This document shows, piece by piece, positions 9,070 to 16,407 of a stretch of DNA of 64,000 nucleotides. The stretch's first letter is position 1. The number at the start of each line of letters is the position of its first letter. The position numbers and the translations under genes are program-made. Below the pieces are notes generated by a model. It ran no database searches. It had not been told where the DNA came from and saw only the letters and a list, made by a program, of their open reading frames with translations. This DNA comes from Sphingomonas citricola (GTDB lineage Bacteria > Pseudomonadota > Alphaproteobacteria > Sphingomonadales > Sphingomonadaceae), in contig NZ_JAHXZM010000001.1 of the NCBI RefSeq assembly GCF_019429535.1, positions 310,001-374,000 on the forward strand, given 5' to 3'.

Positions 9070-9870
9070 ATGCGTAGGTTGCCGCTCCATCAACTCGCCG
9101 TCGTCGGCGTCGTCGCGCTGCTCGGCGGATGCGCGAAGGTCGCCGCACCGCCGCCGGTGGTCGCGACGCTGCCGCCGCCACCGGTCGTGCAGGCGCCGAT
9201 GCCCAAGGGCGGGCGGCCCGGCATGATCATCCCGGTGCGGATGGCGGACGGCAGCTATGCGACGCCCAATCGCGCGCTGAGCGAGGCCGCGACGATGTGG
9301 CACCTGCGCACCGCGCTGAACGTCGCCGCGCTCGCGTGCCGCGACGGCGACGAAGCGCAAACGACGGCGGCGTACAATACGATGCTGACCGCGCGCAAAG
9401 CGGTGCTGGCGAAGGCCGAGACGAGCCTGTCGGCCGAATTCAAGGCGCGCGGCGGCGACTGGCGCGACAGTTACGACGACGCGATGACGCGGCTCTACAA
9501 TTACTGGTCGCAGGATTTCGCGCGCGCAGGCTTCTGCGCCGCGGCGAAACAGGCGCTGGCGGCGGCACCCGCGGTGCCCGAGGCGGAATTCGCGCAATTC
9601 GCGGCGACGCAGCTCGTCGCGCTCGACCAGCCGTTCAACGATTTCTTCCGCGCCTATGATGCGTGGCGGACGCAGGCGGCGCTGGTGCCGGTGCAGCCGC
9701 GACCGCTCGCCGCACCCGTGGTGGCGACCGTCGCGACCGTCCAGCCGGTGCCGGGGGCCGCGCCGCGCGCGTCGGTGGTGACGCAGGCGGTGCCCGCGGC
9801 GGCGACCGCGACGCCGCTGGTGGCGAAGGACCTGCCGCGGATCAACGTGGACGCGTCCGCGCTGAACTGA
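9070..9870 (+). CDS. putative lipoprotein of unknown function upstream of tol-pal
   Basis: 266 residues. The N-terminus ends in the lipobox LLGGC (Cys21 in this reading), followed by a Pro/Val-rich linker (APPPVVATLPPPP), so the protein is probably anchored to the outer membrane. The central 60-190 region is alpha-helical with scattered aromatic residues and two cysteines (LACRDG, AGFCAAA), and the last 60 residues are again Ala/Val/Pro rich. ATG 9070 is preferred over the GTG three bases earlier because AAGGA is six bases before it. I do not recognise the fold. It points the same way as the Tol-Pal block, 64 bases before ybgC. Confidence 0.75.
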   Translation: MRRLPLHQLAVVGVVALLGGCAKVAAPPPVVATLPPPPVVQAPMPKGGRPGMIIPVRMADGSYATPNRALSEAATMWHLRTALNVAALACRDGDEAQTTAAYNTMLTARKAVLAKAETSLSAEFKARGGDWRDSYDDAMTRLYNYWSQDFARAGFCAAAKQALAAAPAVPEAEFAQFAATQLVALDQPFNDFFRAYDAWRTQAALVPVQPRPLAAPVVATVATVQPVPGAAPRASVVTQAVPAAATATPLVAKDLPRINVDASALN

Positions 9871-9934
9871 AGCCGCGCCTCGGCCGACGCGCGCGGGGTT
9901 CCGTTGCGCGCCGGTCTTGGTTAAAGCCCGCCGC

Positions 9935-10414
9935 ATGTCGAGTGGCGGACCAATGCCCGCGAGTGGAGGCTTCGAGGGCAGGGTGCACCTGTTCCCGCTG
10001 CGCGTGTATTTCGAGGACACCGACCTGTCGGGCGTCGTCTACCACGCCAATTACCTGCGTTACATGGAGCGCGCGCGGTCAGACATGCTGCGCGTCGCCG
10101 GGATCGACCAGCGCGCGCATTTCGAGGGCGACGGCGGCGCCTACGCGATCCACGACCTGCAGATCCGCTACGCCGCGCCGGCGCGGCTCGACGACGCGTT
10201 GGTGGTGCAGTCCACCGTCGAGGCAGTGACGCCCGCACGCGTCGTCATTCATCAGACAGTCAGGCGCGACGCGCTCTTGTTGACGCGCGGCGTCGTCACC
10301 GCGGCGCTGGTCGGACCCGACGGGCGACCGCGGCGGCAACCGGCGGCGTGGCTCGACCTGTACCGCGCGCTGTTGCCATTCAACGACCTTGATACTGGGG
10401 AGCCTGTCACTTGA
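9935..10414 (+). CDS. ybgC: YbgC, Tol-Pal-associated acyl-CoA thioesterase
   Basis: 159 residues with a single hotdog domain. The active-site region reads RVYFEDTDLSGVVYHANYLRYMERAR, with the catalytic Asp (TDLSG) and the conserved His-Asn of YbgC. Family enzymes hydrolyse acyl-CoA and are linked to phospholipid handling at the envelope. First gene of ybgC-tolQRAB-pal; its stop overlaps the tolQ start. ATG 9935 is the first conventional start; a later ATG at 9953 is possible. Confidence 0.93.
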   Translation: MSSGGPMPASGGFEGRVHLFPLRVYFEDTDLSGVVYHANYLRYMERARSDMLRVAGIDQRAHFEGDGGAYAIHDLQIRYAAPARLDDALVVQSTVEAVTPARVVIHQTVRRDALLLTRGVVTAALVGPDGRPRRQPAAWLDLYRALLPFNDLDTGEPVT

Positions 10415-11103
10415 ACCCGATCGTGAACACCGACGCGGCGACGCTGTCGCCGATCGCCTTGTTCCTTCAGGCCGACTGGGTGGTGAAGGGCGTGATGCTG
10501 GGGCTGCTGCTCGCCAGCATCTGGACCTGGGCGATCATTGTCATGTTCTGGCTGAAGGTCGGGCGGACGCGCAAGGCGACCGAGACGTTCGAGCGCGATT
10601 TCTGGAAGGCGGAGGATATCGACGCCTTCTACAAGTCGAAGGGCAATGCCGACCTGCCGTCGGCGCGCGTGCTGGCGGCGGGTGTCGCGGAGTGGCGGCG
10701 ATCGACGCAGGGGCAGGTGATCGACCGCGAGGGCACGCGCGACCGGCTGGCGACGACGATGGGCGCGGCGGTCGCGAAGGAGATCGACGAACTGTCCGAC
10801 CGGCTGAACGTGCTGGCGACGGTCGGGTCGGTGGCGCCCTTCGTCGGGCTGTTCGGCACGGTGTGGGGCATCATGCGCAGCTTCACCTCGATCGCGAGCC
10901 AGCAGAACACCAGCCTGGCGGTGGTGGCACCGGGCATCGCCGAGGCGTTGTTCGCGACGGCGATCGGACTGTTCGCCGCGATCCCGGCGGTGATCGCGTA
11001 CAACCGGTTCAGCCACGGCATCAACCGGATCGAGGCGCGGCTGAACCGCTTCGCCGACGGGTTCCACGCGACCCTGTCGCGCCAGCTAGACCGCGAGCGC
11101 TGA
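10411..11103 (+). CDS. tolQ: TolQ, proton-channel subunit of the Tol-Pal system
   Basis: 230 residues, inner membrane, ExbB/TolQ/MotA family. Three membrane segments are visible: near 23-45, and the pair APFVGLFGTVWGIM and VVAPGIAEALFATAIGLFAAIPAVIAY that lines the proton path with TolR. The start is read as TTG 10411 because GGGGAG is eight bases upstream and TTGA overlaps the ybgC stop. The TolQ-TolR motor drives TolA. Confidence 0.94.
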   Translation: MNPIVNTDAATLSPIALFLQADWVVKGVMLGLLLASIWTWAIIVMFWLKVGRTRKATETFERDFWKAEDIDAFYKSKGNADLPSARVLAAGVAEWRRSTQGQVIDREGTRDRLATTMGAAVAKEIDELSDRLNVLATVGSVAPFVGLFGTVWGIMRSFTSIASQQNTSLAVVAPGIAEALFATAIGLFAAIPAVIAYNRFSHGINRIEARLNRFADGFHATLSRQLDRER

Positions 11104-11112
11104 GGCAGCGCG

Positions 11113-11544
11113 ATGGCAATGCATCTTCCTTCCGGGCGGAGCCGCGGGCGGCGCGCGCCGATGGCGGACATCAACGTGACCCCGTTGGTCGACGTGATGC
11201 TGGTGCTGCTGATCATCTTCATGGTGACCGCGCCGCTGTTGACCGCGGGCGTGCCGGTGAACCTGCCCGACAGCCGGGCGAAGCCGCTCGACCAGGAAAA
11301 GCAACCGACCGAAATCTCGCTCGACGCCGCGGGCCGCATCTTCATCGCCAAGGAGGAGATGTCGTTCGACACGCTGTCGGCGCGGCTTGATGCGATCGCG
11401 GCGGCGGCGCGCGGGTCCGAGCCGCCGCAGGTGTACCTGCGCGCCGACCGCAAGCTCGATTACGGGCAGGTCATGCGCGTGATGGGTGAGCTGAACCGCG
11501 CTGGCTTGAACCGCGTCGCGCTGGTGACGGTCGGGGAGGATTGA
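11113..11544 (+). CDS. tolR: TolR, proton-channel subunit of the Tol-Pal system
   Basis: 143 residues, ExbD/TolR family. One N-terminal membrane helix carries the essential proton-binding aspartate in DINVTPLVDVMLVLL, then a periplasmic domain (about 45-143). It works with TolQ as an ion-driven motor. Spacing to tolQ is nine bases; its stop overlaps the tolA start in TGATG. Confidence 0.95.
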   Translation: MAMHLPSGRSRGRRAPMADINVTPLVDVMLVLLIIFMVTAPLLTAGVPVNLPDSRAKPLDQEKQPTEISLDAAGRIFIAKEEMSFDTLSARLDAIAAAARGSEPPQVYLRADRKLDYGQVMRVMGELNRAGLNRVALVTVGED

Positions 11545-12653
11545 TGGACCGCACCGAGAAGGTCGGTCTTGGCGTCGCCGTCGCAGGACACGTCCTGCTG
11601 TTCGGCGCGATGTCGCTCGGCTTTCTCGACACGCCCAATCCGGTCAAGTTGAAGCAGACGCCGGTCGAGGTGAGCCTGGTGCCCGAGGTCGCGCTGGAGG
11701 CGGCGGCGCCTGCGAGCAGCGAGGCGCCGTCCGAGCGTGTGTCGCCCGAGGAAGGCGAGCCCGAGGACGCGGCGCCGCCCGCCGCCGAGCCGGAGCCCGC
11801 GCCGGCACCTGCTCCCGCCCCCGCGCCGGCACCACCGCCCAAACCGGCGCCGAAGCCCGAGCCCAAACCCGAGCCGCGCCCGGAGCCGAAGCCTGCGCCC
11901 GCCAAGCCGGCGCCGAAACCCGCGCCGCCGAAGCCTGCGCCGCAGCCCAAACCGAAGCCGGTCCCCGCGCCCAAGCCGCAGCCGAAGCCCAAGCCCGCGG
12001 TGCGCGAGGCCGAGCAGAAGGCCCCGGCCAAGCCGGTGGCGAAGCCTGCTCCGGCGAAGCCCGCGGCCAAGCCGGCGCAGAAGTCCGCCGCGCAGGCGGG
12101 CAGCGGCAAGTCGAGCGCGACCAAGCCGAGCACGTCGAGCAGCAATGCGAAGTCGTCGGGCAAACCCGCCGCCAAGCCGGCGGCGAAGCAGGGCAGCGGC
12201 GCGACCGAGACGGCGAAGGCGGATCGGCCACGCGGCGGGCGGCTAGGTGCCGATTTCCTGAAGGGGCTGTCGGCGGAGCCGAGCAAGGCGAAGAGCAGCG
12301 ATGCCGCGCCCTCGGCCGCGCGCGTCGACGGCGCCGCGCTCGCCGCGATCCAGCAGGCGATCGCGCGGCAGATCCAGCCGTGCGCCGATCGCCAGGTCGA
12401 TCCCGGCCCCGGCGCGAACCAGATCGTGACGACGCTGAACTTGCGCCTCAACCGCGACGGTACGCTGTCGGCGACGCCCACGGTCGTGCGCCAGCGCGGC
12501 GTCGACGACGACAATCAGCGTTACGCACGCCGCGTCGTCGATCTGGGGATCGCGGCGTTCAAGGGATGTTCGCCGCTCAAACTGCCGGCCGAATATTACG
12601 CCACCGCCAACGGGGGGTGGAGCAACATCAACTACAATTGGAAATTGCGGTGA
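11544..12653 (+). CDS. tolA: TolA, periplasm-spanning linker of Tol-Pal
   Basis: 369 residues. A membrane helix near the N-terminus (GLGVAVAGHVLLFGAMSLGFL) is followed by a very long Pro/Ala/Lys/Glu-rich linker (about 50-230) with PAPAP and KPxPKP repeats, and a C-terminal TolA/TonB-like domain with paired cysteines (QIQPCADRQ, FKGCSPL) ending YYATANGGWSNINYN. The Pro-Lys linker replaces the Ala/Lys helix of E. coli TolA and is expected to be extended. ATG 11544 shares a base with the tolR stop. Confidence 0.93.
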   Translation: MDRTEKVGLGVAVAGHVLLFGAMSLGFLDTPNPVKLKQTPVEVSLVPEVALEAAAPASSEAPSERVSPEEGEPEDAAPPAAEPEPAPAPAPAPAPAPPPKPAPKPEPKPEPRPEPKPAPAKPAPKPAPPKPAPQPKPKPVPAPKPQPKPKPAVREAEQKAPAKPVAKPAPAKPAAKPAQKSAAQAGSGKSSATKPSTSSSNAKSSGKPAAKPAAKQGSGATETAKADRPRGGRLGADFLKGLSAEPSKAKSSDAAPSAARVDGAALAAIQQAIARQIQPCADRQVDPGPGANQIVTTLNLRLNRDGTLSATPTVVRQRGVDDDNQRYARRVVDLGIAAFKGCSPLKLPAEYYATANGGWSNINYNWKLR

Positions 12654-14077
12654 AGATCAGCGCACTTCTCATCGGCGTGTCGATGCTCGCCGGGCCTGCT
12701 CTGGCGCAGGACGTCCCCGCGGTGACGCTCACCCCGCCGGCGCAGGCGCCCGCTGGGGCGCAGCCCGCGCAAGCCGCCGCACCCGCGCAGGCAGGGCCGG
12801 GGCAGACGCCGCCGCCGCTCGAAGTCGACGTGACGGGCGGCATTTCCGCACCGATGCCGATCGCGATCCCCGCGATGCCGACGCCCGCGGTCACGAGCAC
12901 GCCTGCGGGTTCGACCGACGCGCTCGGGCGGCAATTGTCCGACATCATCGCCAACGACCTGCGCGGATCGGGGTTGTTCACGCCGATCCCGCCCGCGCAG
13001 TTGCGCACGGTGATGTTCCCCGAGGTGACCGCGCCCGCGTACGATTACTGGGGCGGGACGGGCGCGCAGGCGCTGGTGCAGGGCTATATCCGCGCCAATA
13101 GCGACGGGTCGCTGACGGTCGGCTGTTACCTGTACGACGTCACCGCGCGCGCCGAGCTGGTGCGGCAGGGCTTCGTCGTGCCGCCGTCGCAGTGGCGGCG
13201 CGCGGCGCACAAATGCGCCGACGCGATCTACGCGAGACTGACGGGCGAGGGGCCGTATTTCGACAGCCGCGTCGTCTACGTCTCCGAGACGGGGCCGAAG
13301 GGCAACCGCGTCAAGCGGCTGGCGATCATGGATCAGGACGGCGCGAACCACCGCTTCCTGACCGCGGGATCGTCGATCGTGCTGACGCCGCGCTTCGCGC
13401 CAAACCAGCAGTCGATCGTTTACATGAGCTACGTCGGCAAGAACCCGGCGATCTACGTCTACGACATCGGCACGGGCAAGCAGCGGCTGGTGGTGCAGAA
13501 TGCGGCGACGACGTTCGCGCCGCGTTTCTCGCCCGATGGCCGCTGGATCCTGTTCTCTCGCGCGGAGGGCGGCAACACCGACATCTACCGCGTGTCGAGC
13601 GCGGGCGGCGGCACCCCGCAGAAGCTGACCAACTCGCCCGGGATTGACACCGGCGGCAGTTACTCGCCCGACGGCTCCAGGATCGTGTTCGAGAGCGACC
13701 GGTCGGGCGGGCAGCAGATTTACGTGATGAACGCCGACGGGTCGAACCAGCAGCGGATCAGCTTCGGCGGCGGGCGCTATGCGACGCCGGTGTGGAGCCC
13801 GCGCGGCGACCTGATCGCGTTCACCAAACTATCGGGCGCGTTCCGCATCGGCGTGATGGGCCCCAACGGATCGGGTGAGAAGCTGCTGACCGACGGCAAT
13901 CAGGACGAAGGGCCGAGCTGGTCGCCGAACGGCCGCGTCATCACCTTTTTCCGCACCGGGCGCGGCAGCGGCGGCAAGGCGGATCTGTGGTCGGTCGATC
14001 TGACGGGGGTCAATGCGCGCCGCATCCCCACCCCGCTCGACGGGTCCGATCCGGCGTGGGGACCGCTCCAGCCGTAA
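12650..14077 (+). CDS. tolB: TolB, periplasmic beta-propeller of Tol-Pal
   Basis: 475 residues. GTG 12650 overlaps the tolA stop as GTGA. A signal peptide (LLIGVSMLAGPALAQ) leads to a Pro/Ala/Gln-rich stretch of about 60 residues, longer than in E. coli, then the N-terminal TolB domain (from about 85) and a six-bladed propeller with repeats such as FSPDGRWILFSR and SPDGSRIVFESDRSGGQQIYVMN. TolB binds Pal in the periplasm. Confidence 0.95.
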   Translation: MKISALLIGVSMLAGPALAQDVPAVTLTPPAQAPAGAQPAQAAAPAQAGPGQTPPPLEVDVTGGISAPMPIAIPAMPTPAVTSTPAGSTDALGRQLSDIIANDLRGSGLFTPIPPAQLRTVMFPEVTAPAYDYWGGTGAQALVQGYIRANSDGSLTVGCYLYDVTARAELVRQGFVVPPSQWRRAAHKCADAIYARLTGEGPYFDSRVVYVSETGPKGNRVKRLAIMDQDGANHRFLTAGSSIVLTPRFAPNQQSIVYMSYVGKNPAIYVYDIGTGKQRLVVQNAATTFAPRFSPDGRWILFSRAEGGNTDIYRVSSAGGGTPQKLTNSPGIDTGGSYSPDGSRIVFESDRSGGQQIYVMNADGSNQQRISFGGGRYATPVWSPRGDLIAFTKLSGAFRIGVMGPNGSGEKLLTDGNQDEGPSWSPNGRVITFFRTGRGSGGKADLWSVDLTGVNARRIPTPLDGSDPAWGPLQP

Positions 14078-14158
14078 GCGCTTTGTTCAATCGGTACCGC
14101 GCGTTACCTTGGGGGCATCTGCCTATTTTGGCATCCAGGGGATCATCACGGGAGAAAC

Positions 14159-14689
14159 ATGATGGCACGACTGACGACGACGATCCTCTTGGTAGGCGCG
14201 CTCGCCGCGAGCACCGCCTGTTCGAAGAAGCGCCCCGCGGTGCTGCCCCCCGCGGCGGGTGAGGCACCGCCGCCCGCGTATCAGGACCCGAACGGCGGGT
14301 TGAACGGTGGCGCAGGCGCAGTGACGCCGGGATCGTCGGCCGATTTCAAGCGGTCGGTGACGAGCGACACGGTGCTGTTCGGGCTCGACCAATATGACAT
14401 CGACAGCGAGGCGCGCGCGGTGCTCGACACGCAGGTGCAGTGGCTGACGCGCTATCCGAACGTACGCGTTACGATCGAGGGTCACGCCGACGAGCGCGGT
14501 ACGCGCGAATACAATCTCGCGCTGGGCGATCGTCGCGCCAATGCGGCGAAGAACTATCTCGCCGCGCGCGGTATCTCGTCGGCGCGGATCAGCGTCATCA
14601 GCTACGGCAAGGAACGCCCGGTCGCGCTCGGTTCGGACGAGGCGAGCTACGCGCAGAACCGCCGCGCGGTTACCGTGGTGGTCAACTGA
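14159..14689 (+). CDS. pal: Pal, peptidoglycan-associated outer-membrane lipoprotein
   Basis: 176 residues (175 if the second of two adjacent ATGs is used); GGGAGA is five bases upstream. Lipobox ASTAC, then a short linker and an OmpA-type peptidoglycan-binding domain: VTIEGHADERGTREYNLALGDRRA (shown by the GHADERG core) and the C-terminal SYGKERP. It anchors the outer membrane to the cell wall. It lies 81 bases after tolB. The ybgF/cpoB gene often found next is not here; the next gene is on the other strand. Confidence 0.95.
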   Translation: MMARLTTTILLVGALAASTACSKKRPAVLPPAAGEAPPPAYQDPNGGLNGGAGAVTPGSSADFKRSVTSDTVLFGLDQYDIDSEARAVLDTQVQWLTRYPNVRVTIEGHADERGTREYNLALGDRRANAAKNYLAARGISSARISVISYGKERPVALGSDEASYAQNRRAVTVVVN

Positions 14690-14705
14690 TCATCTGACAC
14701 CGCGT

Positions 14706-14736
14706 CCGTCATCCCGGACCGAGTCCGGGGTGACGG
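14706..14736. repeat. inverted repeat after pal (RPE/REP-like, possible terminator)
   Basis: A 14-bp stem with one G-T pair (14706-14719 with 14723-14736) and a CGA loop, built on CGTCATCCCGGAC. This sequence type is a common dispersed palindrome in alphaproteobacterial intergenic regions. It sits between the convergent pal and MpaB genes and could end both transcripts, although no T-run follows. Confidence 0.65.
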
Positions 14737-14768
14737 TGGCGACGGCGGGTAGCGACGGCAGGGGGCGG

Positions 14769-15680
14769 TCAGCCCTTCAATGCCCAGCGCAGCACGCCCC
14801 CCATGCCGTTCGCGCTCATGCGGACGGCGGGGCGCGCGAGCGCGGGCAGGCTGCGGCCGTGCAGCGCCTGCGCCCAGGGCGGCAGGAGATCGATCGCGGC
14901 GGCGACCGCGAGGTTCATCGCCGAAGTGGTCGCCTTGTCCTCGCCGGGCGCGAGCAGCGCCGCCGCTACCTCGCGCGTGCGGTGATCGGCGCGCAGTTCG
15001 GGGCGGACCCGGATGAAATAAGCGTCGATCGCGGCGCGGGTATGCGGCACGTCGGTAGCACCCAGCGCTTCGGCGATCGTCGCGGTTTCGGCGACGTAAC
15101 GTTCTTGGTCGGCGGCACTCATGCCGGCGTCGCGGTAGCGCAGATAGGCGCGCAGGAAGCTGTCGGTTTCGGCGACGTGGACCCAGGTGAGCAGTGCGGG
15201 GTCGTTGGCGGTGTAGGGCGTGCCGTCGGGCAGCGTGCCGGCGATGCGATCGTGGATGCGGCGGACCTGCGCGATCGACGCCTCGGCAGTCGCGGTCGAG
15301 CCGAAGGTCGTCGCGGCGATGAAGCGCGCGGTGCGTTTCAACCGGCCGTGGCGGTCGTCGCGAAACCCCGAATGATCCCACACGCCTGCCAGCGCCAGCG
15401 GGTGGAGCATCTGCAGCAACAGCGCCGAGATGCCGCCGATCATCATGGCGGAGAAATCGCCGTGGACGCGCCACGCGGCGGACGCGGGGCCGAACAGCCC
15501 GTCATCCCCCGGCGGGCGCGTCAGGTCGACCTCGCCCGAGCCGACCAGCGCGCGCACCCGGGTGGCGAGTGCGGCGCGAACGTCGATCAGGGGCGAGAGG
15601 AAACGGGGCGAGGGTTCAGGCCTCGGTCGCGGCGGCGGGCTTGCGGCCGCGGCGCGTGGCCGGTGCGGCCTCGGCGTCAC
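14769..15680 (-). CDS. oxygenase MpaB-like / DUF2236 protein
   Basis: Up to 303 residues; the recognisable DUF2236 domain runs from about residue 40 to the end. Hallmarks are AWRVHGDFSAMM, ALLLQMLHPLALAGVWDHS with the conserved His, RLKRTARF, and LLTWVHVAETDSFL. Fungal MpaB and the latex-clearing protein Lcp are relatives with heme; most bacterial members have no known substrate. The start is uncertain: the longest frame begins at a GTG inside the preceding mucR gene, where it translates to low-complexity Pro/Arg sequence, and another GTG at 15557 is possible. Confidence 0.8.
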   Translation of the reverse strand: MTPRPHRPRAAAASPPPRPRPEPSPRFLSPLIDVRAALATRVRALVGSGEVDLTRPPGDDGLFGPASAAWRVHGDFSAMMIGGISALLLQMLHPLALAGVWDHSGFRDDRHGRLKRTARFIAATTFGSTATAEASIAQVRRIHDRIAGTLPDGTPYTANDPALLTWVHVAETDSFLRAYLRYRDAGMSAADQERYVAETATIAEALGATDVPHTRAAIDAYFIRVRPELRADHRTREVAAALLAPGEDKATTSAMNLAVAAAIDLLPPWAQALHGRSLPALARPAVRMSANGMGGVLRWALKG

Positions 15681-16131
15681 CGGTCGGCTCGGCTGCGGTC
15701 CGCTTCTCGCCCGCCTTGCGGCCCAGGCCGATCTTCTTCGCCATGTCGCGGCGCGCTTCCGAGTAATTCTCGGCGACCATCGGATAGTCCGCCTTCAGGC
15801 CGTAGCGCTGACGATACTCGTCCGGGGTCAGGCCCTGACCCGCAAGGTGGCGGCGCAAGGTCTTGTACGGCTTGCCGTCGATCAGCGAGATGATGTGATC
15901 CTTGGACGCCAAGGACTTACGCACCGACACCGCGGGCGTATATTCGGCCTGCGGCTCCTCGGTGCTTTCGGGCGCGCCGGTGCCGGTCAGATTGCTCACG
16001 GCCTGATGCATCTGCTGCAGGAAGGCGGGGACGTCTTCACTGGCGGCGCGGGTGTTGGGATTGGAAAGCCAGGCGATGGTCAGCTCCGTTGCAAGCTCTA
16101 CCGTGTTGTTGGTCGTCACGTCGTCGTTCAC
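15616..16131 (-). CDS. MucR/Ros-family transcriptional regulator lacking most zinc ligands
   Basis: 171 residues from GTG 16131, chosen because AAGGAG lies nine bases upstream. The N-terminal half (LATELTIAWLSNPN) and the core YKTLRRHLxxxGLTPDEYRQRYGLKADYPMVA are typical of MucR. In Ros/MucR the zinc is held by two Cys and two His; here the Cys positions read Ser82 and Asp85 (ISLIDG), His95 is kept and the second His region reads AGQG. Zinc-free Ros homologues that still fold and bind DNA are known from Mesorhizobium. MucR proteins bind AT-rich promoters and act as global regulators. The tail (140-171) is Ala/Arg/Lys rich, AT-hook-like (RRGRKPA). Confidence 0.9.
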   Translation of the reverse strand: MNDDVTTNNTVELATELTIAWLSNPNTRAASEDVPAFLQQMHQAVSNLTGTGAPESTEEPQAEYTPAVSVRKSLASKDHIISLIDGKPYKTLRRHLAGQGLTPDEYRQRYGLKADYPMVAENYSEARRDMAKKIGLGRKAGEKRTAAEPTGDAEAAPATRRGRKPAAATEA

Positions 16132-16319
16132 TTCGCCTGGCTCCTTGTGTTCATCGGCACAGATAACACTGGATCGATCAGCGTCAATATATCCGGTTGT
16201 AAAAATCAACATAAGTGTGCCGCAGTAAAACGATTAATCTTCGCTAATCTCCGCGACGGCAAGACGTGAGAAAGACGAGCGGCAGTTCTGTGGCTTGTCC
16301 AAGTCGTTCATCGTGCACG

Positions 16320-16349
16320 GATTTGCGCGATATATGCGCCGATTTGCGC
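16320..16349. promoter_or_regulatory. direct repeat GATTTGCGC, 21-base period, between divergent genes
   Basis: GATTTGCGC occurs at 16320-16328 and 16341-16349, exactly two helical turns apart, and flanks GATATAT, which could be a -10 element. The 276-base region between mucR and the first amidohydrolase is AT-richer than its surroundings (16200-16260 especially), as expected of a MucR-type target. Candidate operator only. Confidence 0.35.
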
Positions 16350-16407
16350 TTGCGCGGCCGGAAAGCGGGCGTCAGGATCGCTGCCACAACGATAACGGGG
16401 GCAGGGA

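Noticed and set aside
11760..12240. Tandem short repeats, considered as a CRISPR or VNTR array
   Set aside because: The repeats are codon-level Pro/Ala/Lys repeats within the TolA linker; they lack regular spacers.
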